Shown: positions 54,851 to 64,000 of the stretch, one piece after another
Layout: each line of letters opens with the position of its first letter
Numbering within the stretch: the stretch's first letter is position 1
NCBI RefSeq assembly: GCF_019393635.1
Contig: NC_057863.1
Coordinates: 32,141,357 to 32,205,356, forward strand
Origin: Dromiciops gliroides
Taxonomy: Eukaryota > Chordata > Mammalia > Microbiotheria > Microbiotheriidae
Reading direction: 5' to 3'
Length of the DNA: 64,000 bases
The notes under the pieces: generated by a model
Told to the model about the DNA's origin: nothing
The model's database searches: none
What the model saw: the letters and a program-made list of their open reading frames with translations, nothing else
Made by a program: the position numbers and the translations under genes

Positions 54851-55806
54851 AAAGCTGCCTATAAACTCAGAAAATAATTGTGAGTATATAAATAATAAAA
54901 TTAAACAAATGAAAATGTGGTTCCCTTAAAGACTAGTCTCTTTCCCCTTGTATCTGTTATTGCAAGCAATATGTAATTCTAGTGGAGAAAGAAAATAAAA
55001 GAAGGTATAAAATTTATATGGGGCCTAAGACTCGTGGGATTGATTGGATGATGCTCCAATAGGAAAGTGGCTGCCAGAGAACCCATAACAGTACTTGGCT
55101 AGCATGATAAAAAGCTAAATGTGCTTATCAGGACTTTACAATTCAGCAAGAGTTGCAAACAATGAAGATGGGCCATCTCCAAAGAACTGAAATATTGCAG
55201 TTGAGTCTGGCTGCCTCTCTGCTCAGAGGGATGCTTTAGAGCTGAATTCTCCCATTTCTTGACACATTTGTGTGTGGCTATTTTAACTGCAGACCCTCAA
55301 AACTATGTTTTTAATAGCCATCAAAATAGTTTTCCTTGGAAAATGTATAAGAACATGATATTGTTATGCTATAAGAAGGCCTAGTAGGAAAACCCCCAGA
55401 AGTAAAGAGTGGGATTGTCGATTATAGCGAAAGGTTCTCAGAATAGGATGGGATCTCAGAGGTCATCTACTTCAAAACATGAAATTTGGCTTCCTAGTTT
55501 GATTTTATTCCACCAAAGAGACTCACTTCCATTTGGAGCCCAGGTGGGAAGATAGCATCAGGGTTACTCACCATCACTGAGAGTGGTTTCACTGCTTGTG
55601 AGTATAAAGCTGGAAATTAGGAAGGTAATGAGGGAGAGAACATGTTGAAGGGAATGAGGCAGGGTAGGTCAGAGATTTCTTTGTGCATTAGACAGAGAGA
55701 GGGAAAAAAGTGAATAGGCAGTTTTCTAGATCCCAACTATCCTCTTCCTTCTTCTTAGTCATGTCCCCTGAATTTCTTCTACTTTGCTGAAGGTATGTGT
55801 ATCTTT

Positions 55807-55949
55807 TTTTTTTGTGAGGCAATTGGGGTTAAGTGACTTGCCCAGGGTCACACAGCTAGTAAGTGTTAAGTGTCTGAGGCCGGATTGGAACTCAGGTACT
55901 CCTGACTCCAGGGCCAGTGCTCTATCCACTGTGCCACCTAGCTGCCCCC
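55807..55949 (-). mobile_element. WSINE1-like SINE
   Basis: Antisense full-length copy flanked by GAAGGTATGTGTATCTT and GAAGATATGTGTATCTT, a 17-bp target-site duplication with one mismatch. Confidence 0.95.
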
Positions 55950-56214
55950 GAAGATATGTGTATCTTAATTTTTGCACCCTCTAATTTTCATGCCTTGGGA
56001 CAAAGGCCCATTGGCCCTGTGCTAGTTCTAGGTCAGCTTGGTAATATATAAAAAGACACTGTCCTGGAAATTGTCTTCATGGATTATTTTACACCAGAAT
56101 AGCTTTACATTTTCACATTCATTTAATAATCTTATCTTTATAGTTTTGGGGTTTTTGTTTTGTTTTTGATATGAACTTGTGATTTCATTGGCATCAGAAA
56201 CTCCTGGTGAAGAA

Positions 56215-56360
56215 CTTCCTTTACCAGTGTAAGGCAGCACTTTTCTGAGATCCTGAGAGATTTAGTGACTTATTTAGTCACACAGCCAGAGGTCTCAGAG
56301 GCAAGACTTGAACCTAGGTTTTTCTGACTCCAAAGCAACTTTCTAGCCTCTAAGCAAACT
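56215..56360 (-). mobile_element. MIR-type SINE fragment (minus strand)
   Basis: GAGATTTAGTGACTTATTTAGTCACACAGCC, GGCAAGACTTGAACCTAGG and AACTTTCTAGCC. Confidence 0.65.
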
Positions 56361-56444
56361 GCCTTTCAATCTTCATACTTAGGACTGGCTAAAATGGCTA
56401 AATCCTGACTAATACCATCCCATGGAACTGAAAGAATTGCTTCT

Positions 56445-56700
56445 TCTTGTTGTTGTTGAATTGTTTCTATCAATTCTGAGTCTTAGTGACCCATTTGGGG
56501 GTTTCTTTGCAAAGATACTAGAGTAGTTTGCTATTCCCTTCACCAGCTCATTTTACAAATGGGGAAACTGAGGCAAACAGGGTTAAGTGACTTGCCCAGG
56601 GGCACATAGTAAGGAGTTTGAAGCTATATTTGAACTCAGGGAAGATGAATCTTCCTGACTCTAAGCCTAGCACTCTATCCACTGCAACACCTAGGTGCTC
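56445..56700 (-). mobile_element. MAR1-type core-SINE (minus strand)
   Basis: Starts with the RTE-type tail (TTGTTGTTGAATTGTTTCTATC), then TTTGCAAAGATACTAGAGTAG, GGGGAAACTGAGGCAAACAGGGTTAAGTGACTTG, and the head TCTATCCACTGCAACACCTAGG. Confidence 0.84.
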
Positions 56701-57169
56701 CAAATTGCTATATGGGATTATTGAGCTACTATCAATGTGATTTTTTGAGAAATTATAGAAAATAGAAGAGGTACCATAGAAATAGAGAATGGCAAATTCT
56801 ATGCTTTGCAGAAAGGGAAAGTAGTAGAGACTGAAAACTCCAGGCCTCTGGGCTTGACTTTGATTCTGAGTAGAATTCTAGACTGTACTATACTTACATA
56901 TAGCTTAATAAATGTTTGTTAGTTTAATTGATTGGAGCATTTTTATATCATTTTGAATAGCTTTCAAGTTTTCATTTGAGAACTGTTTCTTCATAACCTG
57001 AGACTTCTTATGTGTTGGGTTTTTTCTTACTAAGATATTATATGGCAATTATTTATATATCTTGTGTATATATCATGTATTCATATCAATGTATTTTATA
57101 TGTTTATACCAATTCTTTATATTTCTAAGATACTAGACTTTTATCAAAGAATATTGATATGGATTTTGT

Positions 57170-59030
57170 TGTTGAATTGAAGAGGTCCCAGGACAGAATC
57201 ACCATGGGACACCTGTTGTTAGTGTGTGTGATCTGGATGAAGATTCAGCAAAGGAAACTAAGAAAGATTGTTGGATATGTGAGAAGGGTGAGTGATATCC
57301 TGAAAATCTAGAGACAAGAGTATCAAGAAGAGGTGATTGACAGTATCAAAGACTGCAGAGAGGTCAAGAAATGTGAAGATTGAGAGAACAAATTGCATTT
57401 GACAATTAGATGATGATTTGGTAACTTTGGAGAGAGTAGCTTTGGAGTAATGATGGAGATTGGAAGAAAGGGGTTAAGAAAAGAGTAAGATTGAGGAGAT
57501 GCTTTCTCAATGGTTTGCCACCATGGGCAGAAGAAATAAAGGATAACAGTGAAGATGGAAGTATTGAATCAGGTATTTTTTTTTAGGATGGGGGGACATG
57601 ATAATGCTTATAGGAATAGAGATGAGCCAGTAGACACAGAAGAAATTGATGATATTTGAGGGAATGACAGAGGGGATATATTTTGGAGGAGATGGGATGG
57701 AATGGGATCACATAGGTAGGTAGAGCATTTTTCCTTGGCAAGGAGTGGGTCTGCTCTTTGTATGAGAGAGAAGCAAAAGAGATAGTGGCAGAAGGCCAAT
57801 GGTGATATGAATGATATAAGATGAAGAATAAGGAAGAAGAGGGAGATTACTGCAAAGGACCTAAATTTTTTCTGTAAATTAAGAGGCCTGGTTCTCAGTT
57901 GAGAAGGCAGGGAAAAGAAGAACCATAGGAGCTTTAGAAGAGATGAAGAAGTTTGGAAGAGCCACCATGGAGAAGAGGAATAATGAGTTGATATGGAGGT
58001 ATAGAAGGAGTCGTGTTACAGAAGTCTGTAGTTGATCCAGTCAGAACAGTTGTATGATTTTCTTCATCTTTGTTCAGTAGCATGTGGATAGCATCAAAGA
58101 TAGTGAGAGTGTTATAAAGCTGAATCTCGGCGGCAGGGCACAATTGGAATATGACAAGGGGGACAGGGAACTCAAGAGATAGAGGACAATGCAGAACTTG
58201 AACTGGTTGAAGCTGAACTAATCAAGACAGGAGAGGAGAAAGTGACAATTGGAGGAGATGACCAGGAAGAGAAACTCGAGGATAGGATGTAAATGAGTCA
58301 AGGGAGAGTAGGTTGCAATGTGGATGAAGAGGAGGGTTTGGTGAGAGAAGGAAGAAGGAGAAGTGAAAAGCCAAAAGAGTACAGTTAGATTTCAGAATTG
58401 CTGAATATGGAGGTGGTGCATTTATGAGCCACATCAAGAACAAGGGTATGACCATCTTTGTACAGGAAGTGAGTAGGTTGAAGAACTGAATAGTTAGGGT
58501 CATTGAGGAAATTTCATTGAAGTTCCCTAGTATAAGGCAGAAGTTGGGGCAGAGATAAAGTTTGTGAATCAGGTACCGAATTCATTGAGGAAAGAGAATG
58601 TTTTGGAAGTCTGTCAACAAAAGCTACCAGAATTTTGATTGGGTGGAAGATAAGAATTTCATGGACTTCAAAGGAGAAGTTACTGAACAATGGAGTAAGG
58701 GGAAAACCTGGAAGTGGCAAGGGAAGCAGCTATTCCAGCTTCCCCTCCTCAGTCCTGTGAGTTTGAAGGGAATGAGAAAAAGTACTGGAAAGAGTGATCA
58801 GGGAGACTGTTATCAAAAGGGAGCCAGGTTTCAATGCTTGCTGGAATATGAAAGAGGAGGAAAAGGTAAAGATTTAAGAAGACAAGGGCAAATTTACTGC
58901 TTATGGAAAAGGCATTTCAGAGGACACAGTGGAAGGGGCAGGTTGATTGGGACTTTGAGTCGAGGAGGATGGGAATAAGGAATCGTAGGGGATGGGTAAT
59001 GGGATTGGATGCAGGACTTGCAGGGGTTCA
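57170..59030 (-). mobile_element. Long L2 LINE ORF2 relic (minus strand)
   Basis: About 1.86 kb of antisense L2 without a large interruption. It starts in the reverse transcriptase (plus GGTCCCAGGACAGAATCACCATGGG, antisense of a GVPQGSVLGP-type motif) and continues through GGTGATTGACAGTATCAAAGACTGCAGAGAGGTCAAG (antisense of an AAFDTVDH-type motif) to endonuclease-region sequence. Minus-strand frames up to 93 codons are decayed ORF2. It is the longest L2 stretch in the window. Confidence 0.85.
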
Positions 59031-59469
59031 GAATCACTGGATGTGAAGGGTATGACCACCTATGAGTGTGTTAATCATTCAGTGGAAGGTACCTCTCCTC
59101 TTCTCAGAGGAGGCTAGAGATCAGGAAACAGCACAGCCCAAGTTGGAAGGCATTGGTCAGACAGAAGGTCACCCTTTCTACTTTCCCTGTTCCTCCAAAG
59201 CCTGGAGATCAGGCAGGAGATAGAAGAGCAGGAGATACAAGTCAGACCATGTAGCAGGATATGGAAGGCAGAAGATCAGGTAGATATCATTCCTCCTTAC
59301 ACCAAGATAGGCAGGAGATCAAAGTCAGGAAAGTACAACAAGAATGTGGATGTCTTGTTGCACAAGGGGAGATGGAAGTCAGCCCAGATCACTTTTTCCT
59401 TCTTCCTCTGCTCAACAAAGCATGGACAGTACAGGAACAGTATGGAAGGTAGGGTCATTGATGGCAGAG

Positions 59470-59570
59470 GCTTTTTCATTTTTTGTCTCCATATTCTCAA
59501 CACTTAGCCACAGTGCCTGGCATTAGGAATCTCTTAAAATGTGTGTTGCTGATTGATTGATTGTGATTAC
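59470..59570 (+). mobile_element. L2 LINE 3' tail
   Basis: TTTTGTCTCCATATTCTCAACACTTAGCCACAGTGCCTGGCATTAGG and TGCTGATTGATTGATTG are a sense L2 terminus. Confidence 0.72.
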
Positions 59571-59674
59571 AAAAACATTTATTTGGTTTTACTCACTGTG
59601 GACAGTATGTTTATATTTGTCCTGATTCTGAGATTCCTATTGAAGCCAATTAATTTCTCATAAAGAGGCTCACA

Positions 59675-59824
59675 GGGGGCAGCTAGGTGGCCCAGTGGAT
59701 AGAGCACCAGCCCTGGATTCAGGAGGACCTAAGTTCAGATCTGGATCAAATGCTTGACACTTGCTAGCTGTGTGACCCTGGGAAAGTCACTTAACCCCAA
59801 TTGCACACCAAAAAAAACCAAAAA
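59675..59824 (+). mobile_element. WSINE1-like SINE
   Basis: Full-length sense copy. CATAAAGAGGCTCACAG precedes and CATAAAGAGGCCCACAG follows, a 17-bp target-site duplication with one mismatch. Confidence 0.94.
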
Positions 59825-60159
59825 CATAAAGAGGCCCACAGAAAAAATCAATCGAAGAGAAAAGAAATAGGATCATATTGGTTTTTGTTATTTGACAACC
59901 AAATTTTATGTTTCTTGAGGGACCATTTTTAGTGGTAAAGGAAGACTTTTGTAGCTTCAACATAGTCTTTCTGTTCAAAGCAAGCTCTGAGAGTATTTAA
60001 ACTTTATGTTTACTTAGCACTTGGTATAAACATTCAGGAGGCTGTACATTCAGTGTATAAATAACTTCCAGCAGGTTTTGTGTGACATTTTTATTTGTAT
60101 TATAATTCTGGTAAGTTGCCTCTACTCAGATTTCTGAGTCACCGAAAAGATGGTTTGAC

Positions 60160-60300
60160 TGAATTGTTCACTAGATTTGTAAGTTCTTAGAGGGCAAAGT
60201 TGGTTTCTTTTTAATCTTTAAATAACCTTCACTGCCTACCACAGTGCCATGGACATAGAAGGTATTCAGTGCATTTTGATGAATGGTTGGATTTAATTTG
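60160..60300 (+). mobile_element. L2 LINE 3' tail
   Basis: TTTGTAAGTTCTTAGAGGGCAAAG, CACTGCCTACCACAGTGCCATGGACATAGAAGG and ATGAATGGTTGG. Confidence 0.62.
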
Positions 60301-60328
60301 GTACTAGAATTTATTGTTTTGTTTTTTT

Positions 60329-60462
60329 AGGGGCAATGAGGGTTAAGTGACTTGCCTAAGGTCACACAGCTAGTAAGTGTCAAGTGTCTGAGGCTAGATT
60401 TGAACTCAGGTCCTCCTGACTCCAAGGCCAGTGCTTTATCCACTGCGCCACCTAACTGCCCC
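60329..60462 (-). mobile_element. WSINE1-like SINE
   Basis: Antisense full-length copy. GGTACTAGAATTTA precedes and GGTACTTTAATTTA follows, a 14-bp duplication with two mismatches. Confidence 0.94.
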
Positions 60463-60689
60463 CCTTGGTACTTTAATTTAACTGACTACAGCCTTCAGCT
60501 TTCAACTTGTTTTGACTTAGGGTGATTCAGCTTTAATCAGAAGACATTCCATATGTTTTCACAAAAATATTTTACTCAAAATACCATGGGTTATATGGAC
60601 AAGTTGTGCATTTCTGCACTGTTTCAATAAGATGCAAAAACAATATTCTGAAAAGCAAAAAAATAATTTGCTTGTTTAGTTTTTGTTTT

Positions 60690-60960
60690 CCCTTATATCC
60701 TTCAAGATCTTGCTCAAAACCAACCTTCTAAAGAAAGACTTTCCTGGTTCTTCCATATGCTAGTGCCTTCCCTTGTCAGATTACCTTCCAACTACTCTGT
60801 ATATATCTTGTATGACCTAGATATTTTCTTTGTGTCTCCCCCATTAGAATGAATGTACTCAAAGGACTGGTTTTTTGCTTTTGTTTTTCCTTTTTTCTAT
60901 TCTCAGAGATTGGCACATTGCCTGGCATGTAATTATGCTTGTAGATTGATTAAATATTTC
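60690..60960 (+). mobile_element. L2 LINE 3' end
   Basis: CCTTCAAGATCTTGCTCAAAACCAACC, AAGACTTTCCTGGTTC, GTATATATCTTGTATGACC, GTGTCTCCCCCATTAGAATG and GATTGGCACATTGCCTGGCATG give the full L2 3'-end order in sense. Confidence 0.85.
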
Positions 60961-61132
60961 AAAAATGCATGTTAGTGTGACCACTCCCTTCACTCTAGTC
61001 TCTATGACACCAAATTTCCCAAATGTATGATCTGCACCCCCCCACGCACATTGAACTGATTAAAAAAACAGTTCTTTTGTTTTTAGGCAGACATAGCCAT
61101 AGTCAAAGATAACCATTATATGGAAATACTCT

Positions 61133-62298
61133 TTTATTCATGAATACTACTAAGCTGACACAGTTTCTTTTACTCAGTTCCTCCTTGGCTCTTGGTTATT
61201 TATGTTACTCTTTAGACAGAGAGAATGGATAGTCCCTTTAGTGTGGTTCAGAACCATAACCCACAGGTTCAATGTATACCGACAAACTGAAACCTATTTC
61301 AAAATGGTTAATTTTTAGGAAGTTCTCCTGGTTTTATTTAATGAAATTTGTAAGCTGATAACACAATTCATTCCTTTTGACATTGGTTAAGAAAAACATT
61401 TTCAATACCTGCCTAGCAAAACTTTTTTTTTCCTTAAATAATGAGTCTAAAATCTAAGCTAAATGCTTAAAGACAGATTTACCTTTATAAACCTACAAAT
61501 AAGAAAATAGACTTTTTTCCTTCAAAAACACATGTTAAAATACACACATAAGTACTGGAAAAATGTACATGAAAATACAAAAAGTAAAATTAGGCCAGTA
61601 AGTAAATTAAAAATGCAAGAAAACCTTTGGAGAAGGGAAATCAAAGAAATGAGACTTGGGTCACGACAGTTCTGTATTGTGGGTCTTGCTACCACTTGCT
61701 TGATCCTGTTTTGCACAAATGCTGTGGATAGGAAAATTCCAATTTACACATGGCCAAATGCATACATGTTAGCTGTGGCTTTACTTTATTTTATTTTATT
61801 TTTGTGGGGCAATGAGGGTTAAGTGACTTGCCCAGGGTCACACAGCTAGTAAATGTCAAGTGTCTGAGGTCATATTTGAACTCAGGTCCTCCTGAATCCA
61901 AGGCCAGTGCTCTATCCACTGCACCACCTAGCTGCCCCATTAGCTGTGGCTTTAGATATGTGGTGATACCGTGATAATATTCCTAAGGAATGAATAGTTT
62001 GCTAAGCAGAAATATATCTGGTGTGTCTTTTTCCTGCTATTTTCTTGGTCTTTTTTACCCAAGTCTTGAAGGCAAGTAAGAGCATATTAGATAGGAAGAC
62101 AGGAATATTAGAACCTATTTGCCTGCCACTCTAATATGCATCAGAGTCCTGTAAATAGAAGCAGTCAAAATTCCTCTTTGGGGTTTTGACATTTCCTAAA
62201 AAAATAAAACCATTCTTCAGGATTTTGGCACCTAGTCCTTTAAAAGAGTCATATGAAAAATAAGTTTTCCTTCCATGTCTTGCAGCTGAGGGATTCTT
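61133..62298 (-). other. SLC2A2: SLC2A2 3' untranslated region (extent uncertain)
   Basis: Minus-strand sequence after the SLC2A2 stop codon. Candidate AATAAA signals on the minus strand are the plus-strand TTTATT at 61333-61338 and 61133-61138; which is used cannot be told. A minus-strand WSINE (61790-61938) would then be part of the 3'UTR in sense orientation, with an AATAAAATAAA tail of its own that could also act as a poly(A) signal. Confidence 0.4.
61790..61938 (-). mobile_element. WSINE1-like SINE in the SLC2A2 3' region
   Basis: Full-length antisense copy (sense with the gene) flanked by TTAGCTGTGGCTTTA on both sides, a perfect 15-bp target-site duplication. Its tail, (TTTTA)n on the plus strand, gives AATAAAATAAA on the transcribed strand. 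Confidence 0.94.
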
Positions 62299-62502
62299 TT
62301 AGACATTCTCCTTGGCTCCAAGGTATTCAAGTTCAACAGCAGTTTTGGGTCCTTTAGAAGAACCCCCTCTCCTCTTACGGAATTCTGCAGAAATTTCTTC
62401 ATAAGACTTTCCTTTGGTTTCTGGAACTTTAAAAAATATATACAGAGTAAAGCCTAGGAGCAACCCAGAAAAGAGGGCGAATATGTAGGGTCCACACAAA
62501 TC
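62299..62502 (-). CDS. SLC2A2: SLC2A2 (GLUT2) last coding exon
   Basis: Facilitative glucose transporter GLUT2, the low-affinity transporter of liver, beta cell, kidney and gut plasma membrane. The exon encodes 67 residues plus TAA (62301-62299): [20 protein letters not shown], the last transmembrane helix (TM12), then [14 protein letters not shown], the cytoplasmic VPETKG motif shared by all class I GLUTs, and a variable hydrophilic tail ending LGAKENV. Acceptor CCACAG (AG at 62504-62503), phase 0. The upstream intron is only 103 bp. Identity as GLUT2 rather than GLUT1/3/4 rests on the tail and on the gene neighbourhood. Confidence 0.95.
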   Translation of the reverse strand, partial: DLCGPYIFALFSGLLLGFTLYIFFKVPETKGKSYEEISAEFRKRRGGSSKGPKTAVELEYLGAKENV

Positions 62503-62572
62503 CTGTGGTGAGAGAAGAAAAGAGAAATGTAATGAGTCTCCATGGAGGCCTGCTTCCCCTGTTGCTAATTCA

Positions 62573-63508
<936 letters not shown>

Positions 63509-63611
63509 CAACAATACGAGTCCCACCGTCATGGCAATGGCACATACAAGCATTCCTACCATGCCCACCAGGAATAGGGAACGTTCCTGCCTGCTTTCTC
63601 CACAAGAAATA
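63509..63611 (-). CDS. SLC2A2: SLC2A2 (GLUT2) antepenultimate exon, out of frame as read
   Basis: Encodes the intracellular VEKAGR signature and TM9 of GLUT2. The exon (acceptor CCCCAG with AG at 63613-63612, donor TTG then GTGAGT) is 103 bp, whereas the class I GLUT exon should be a whole number of codons (34, about 102 bp) or nearly so. FLVEKAGR is read in one frame and RSLFLVGMVGMLVCAIAMTV...LVLL in another. The shift lies at the AGGAACGTTCC run near 63581-63591, where two bases are surplus if GRRS is to be kept. The downstream frame joins the next exon correctly. Either a base-calling error, a polymorphism or a true lesion. Confidence 0.8.
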
Positions 63612-63613
63612 CT

Positions 63614-64000
63614 GGGGAAATTAAAAAATTAAGTTAGGATATTTTTTTTTCAGCTAGAATTGCCTACTTTGTTTCCAAGGCTTTCAGAAAGATCCAAAAT
63701 TTATTTAAGACCTAGCCCCTAGGCTTCATAGAATTATGATTTAGCAGAGGGATAAGACCCAAGAACAGGTAACTATAACACACATTGTTATATGATAGGA
63801 TATAATGATATATGAGAGTTGCTAAATAAAGTGCCATCTGAGTCATAGGGTCACCTGATTTAGAGTTGGAAGAATCTCTAGAGATCCTCTAGTTCAGGTT
63901 TTTTTTCACTTGTGACTCATTTTCACTTGAGAAATTTTATGTGACCCCCAGGTGTGTAGGTATATAAAGAAGGTTATACATAACCTTTTACTGTTGCCAA
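63614..64000 (-). other. SLC2A2: SLC2A2 intron (runs off the window)
   Basis: Intronic sequence upstream of the exon at 63509-63611. It holds an L3/MIR-like piece near 63840-63900 (GAGTTGGAAGAATCTCTAGAGATCCTCTAG). The remaining SLC2A2 exons lie beyond the window. Confidence 0.75.

Noticed and set aside
58598..58978. 126-codon plus-strand frame
   Set aside because: Antisense shadow of the L2 ORF2 relic at 57170-59030.
2751..61938. Repeated tRNA-like heads of the SINEs as tRNA genes
   Set aside because: They are the tRNA-derived 5' parts of WSINE1/MIR-type SINEs without a cloverleaf and acceptor stem; no stand-alone tRNA was found.

Overview
The window is nuclear DNA of a marsupial, most likely an Australian one. 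About two dozen copies of one tRNA-derived core-SINE (WSINE1-like, body near 135-140 bp) are scattered through it, many with intact target-site duplications. Marsupial-type LINE-1, old L2 and L3/CR1 LINEs, MIR/MAR1-type SINEs and ERV LTRs make up much of the rest. There is no bacterial or viral gene organisation and no CRISPR array, and I found no tRNA or rRNA gene.

Two protein-coding genes are present, both on the minus strand. EIF5A2 occupies roughly 1-11.9 kb. Its complete 153-codon reading frame lies in four exons (coding parts 10910-11074, 9679-9783, 3290-3421, 2101-2160) with canonical GT/AG junctions and all introns in phase 0. The start codon sits in a CpG island of about 1.5 kb carrying a CCAAT box, GC boxes and two CACGTG E-boxes. 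Its 3'UTR fills 1-2100 and leaves the window. SLC2A2 (GLUT2) enters at the right edge: only its last three coding exons are present (63509-63611, 62606-62809, 62299-62502), encoding transmembrane helices 9-12 and the cytoplasmic tail. Gene order and orientation match the mammalian EIF5A2-SLC2A2 neighbourhood as I remember it.

The roughly 49 kb between them holds no gene I can support. It is a layered repeat landscape: L2 and L3 relics form the oldest layer, and L1 fragments, LTRs and WSINE copies have been inserted into them. Three LTR loci (13697-14118, 27740-28070, 40001-40526) and one internally deleted ERV (21242-about 23011) are visible. A head-to-head nested pair of L1s at 47.6-49.9 kb creates a palindrome. 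A few stretches (about 26.96-27.24, 36.58-37.42, 40.53-41.69, 45.91-46.48 and 52.87-54.38 kb) look free of recognisable repeats and are the best places to look for regulatory DNA.

The observation most worth checking is in SLC2A2: the exon for the VEKAGRR sugar-transporter signature is out of frame in this assembly (two surplus bases inside the GRR motif). It is either a base-calling error or a real lesion. I did not find a new multi-gene system, and calling one would not be supported. Family names for repeats and comparisons with human proteins are from memory; repeat borders are approximate unless a target-site duplication is quoted.
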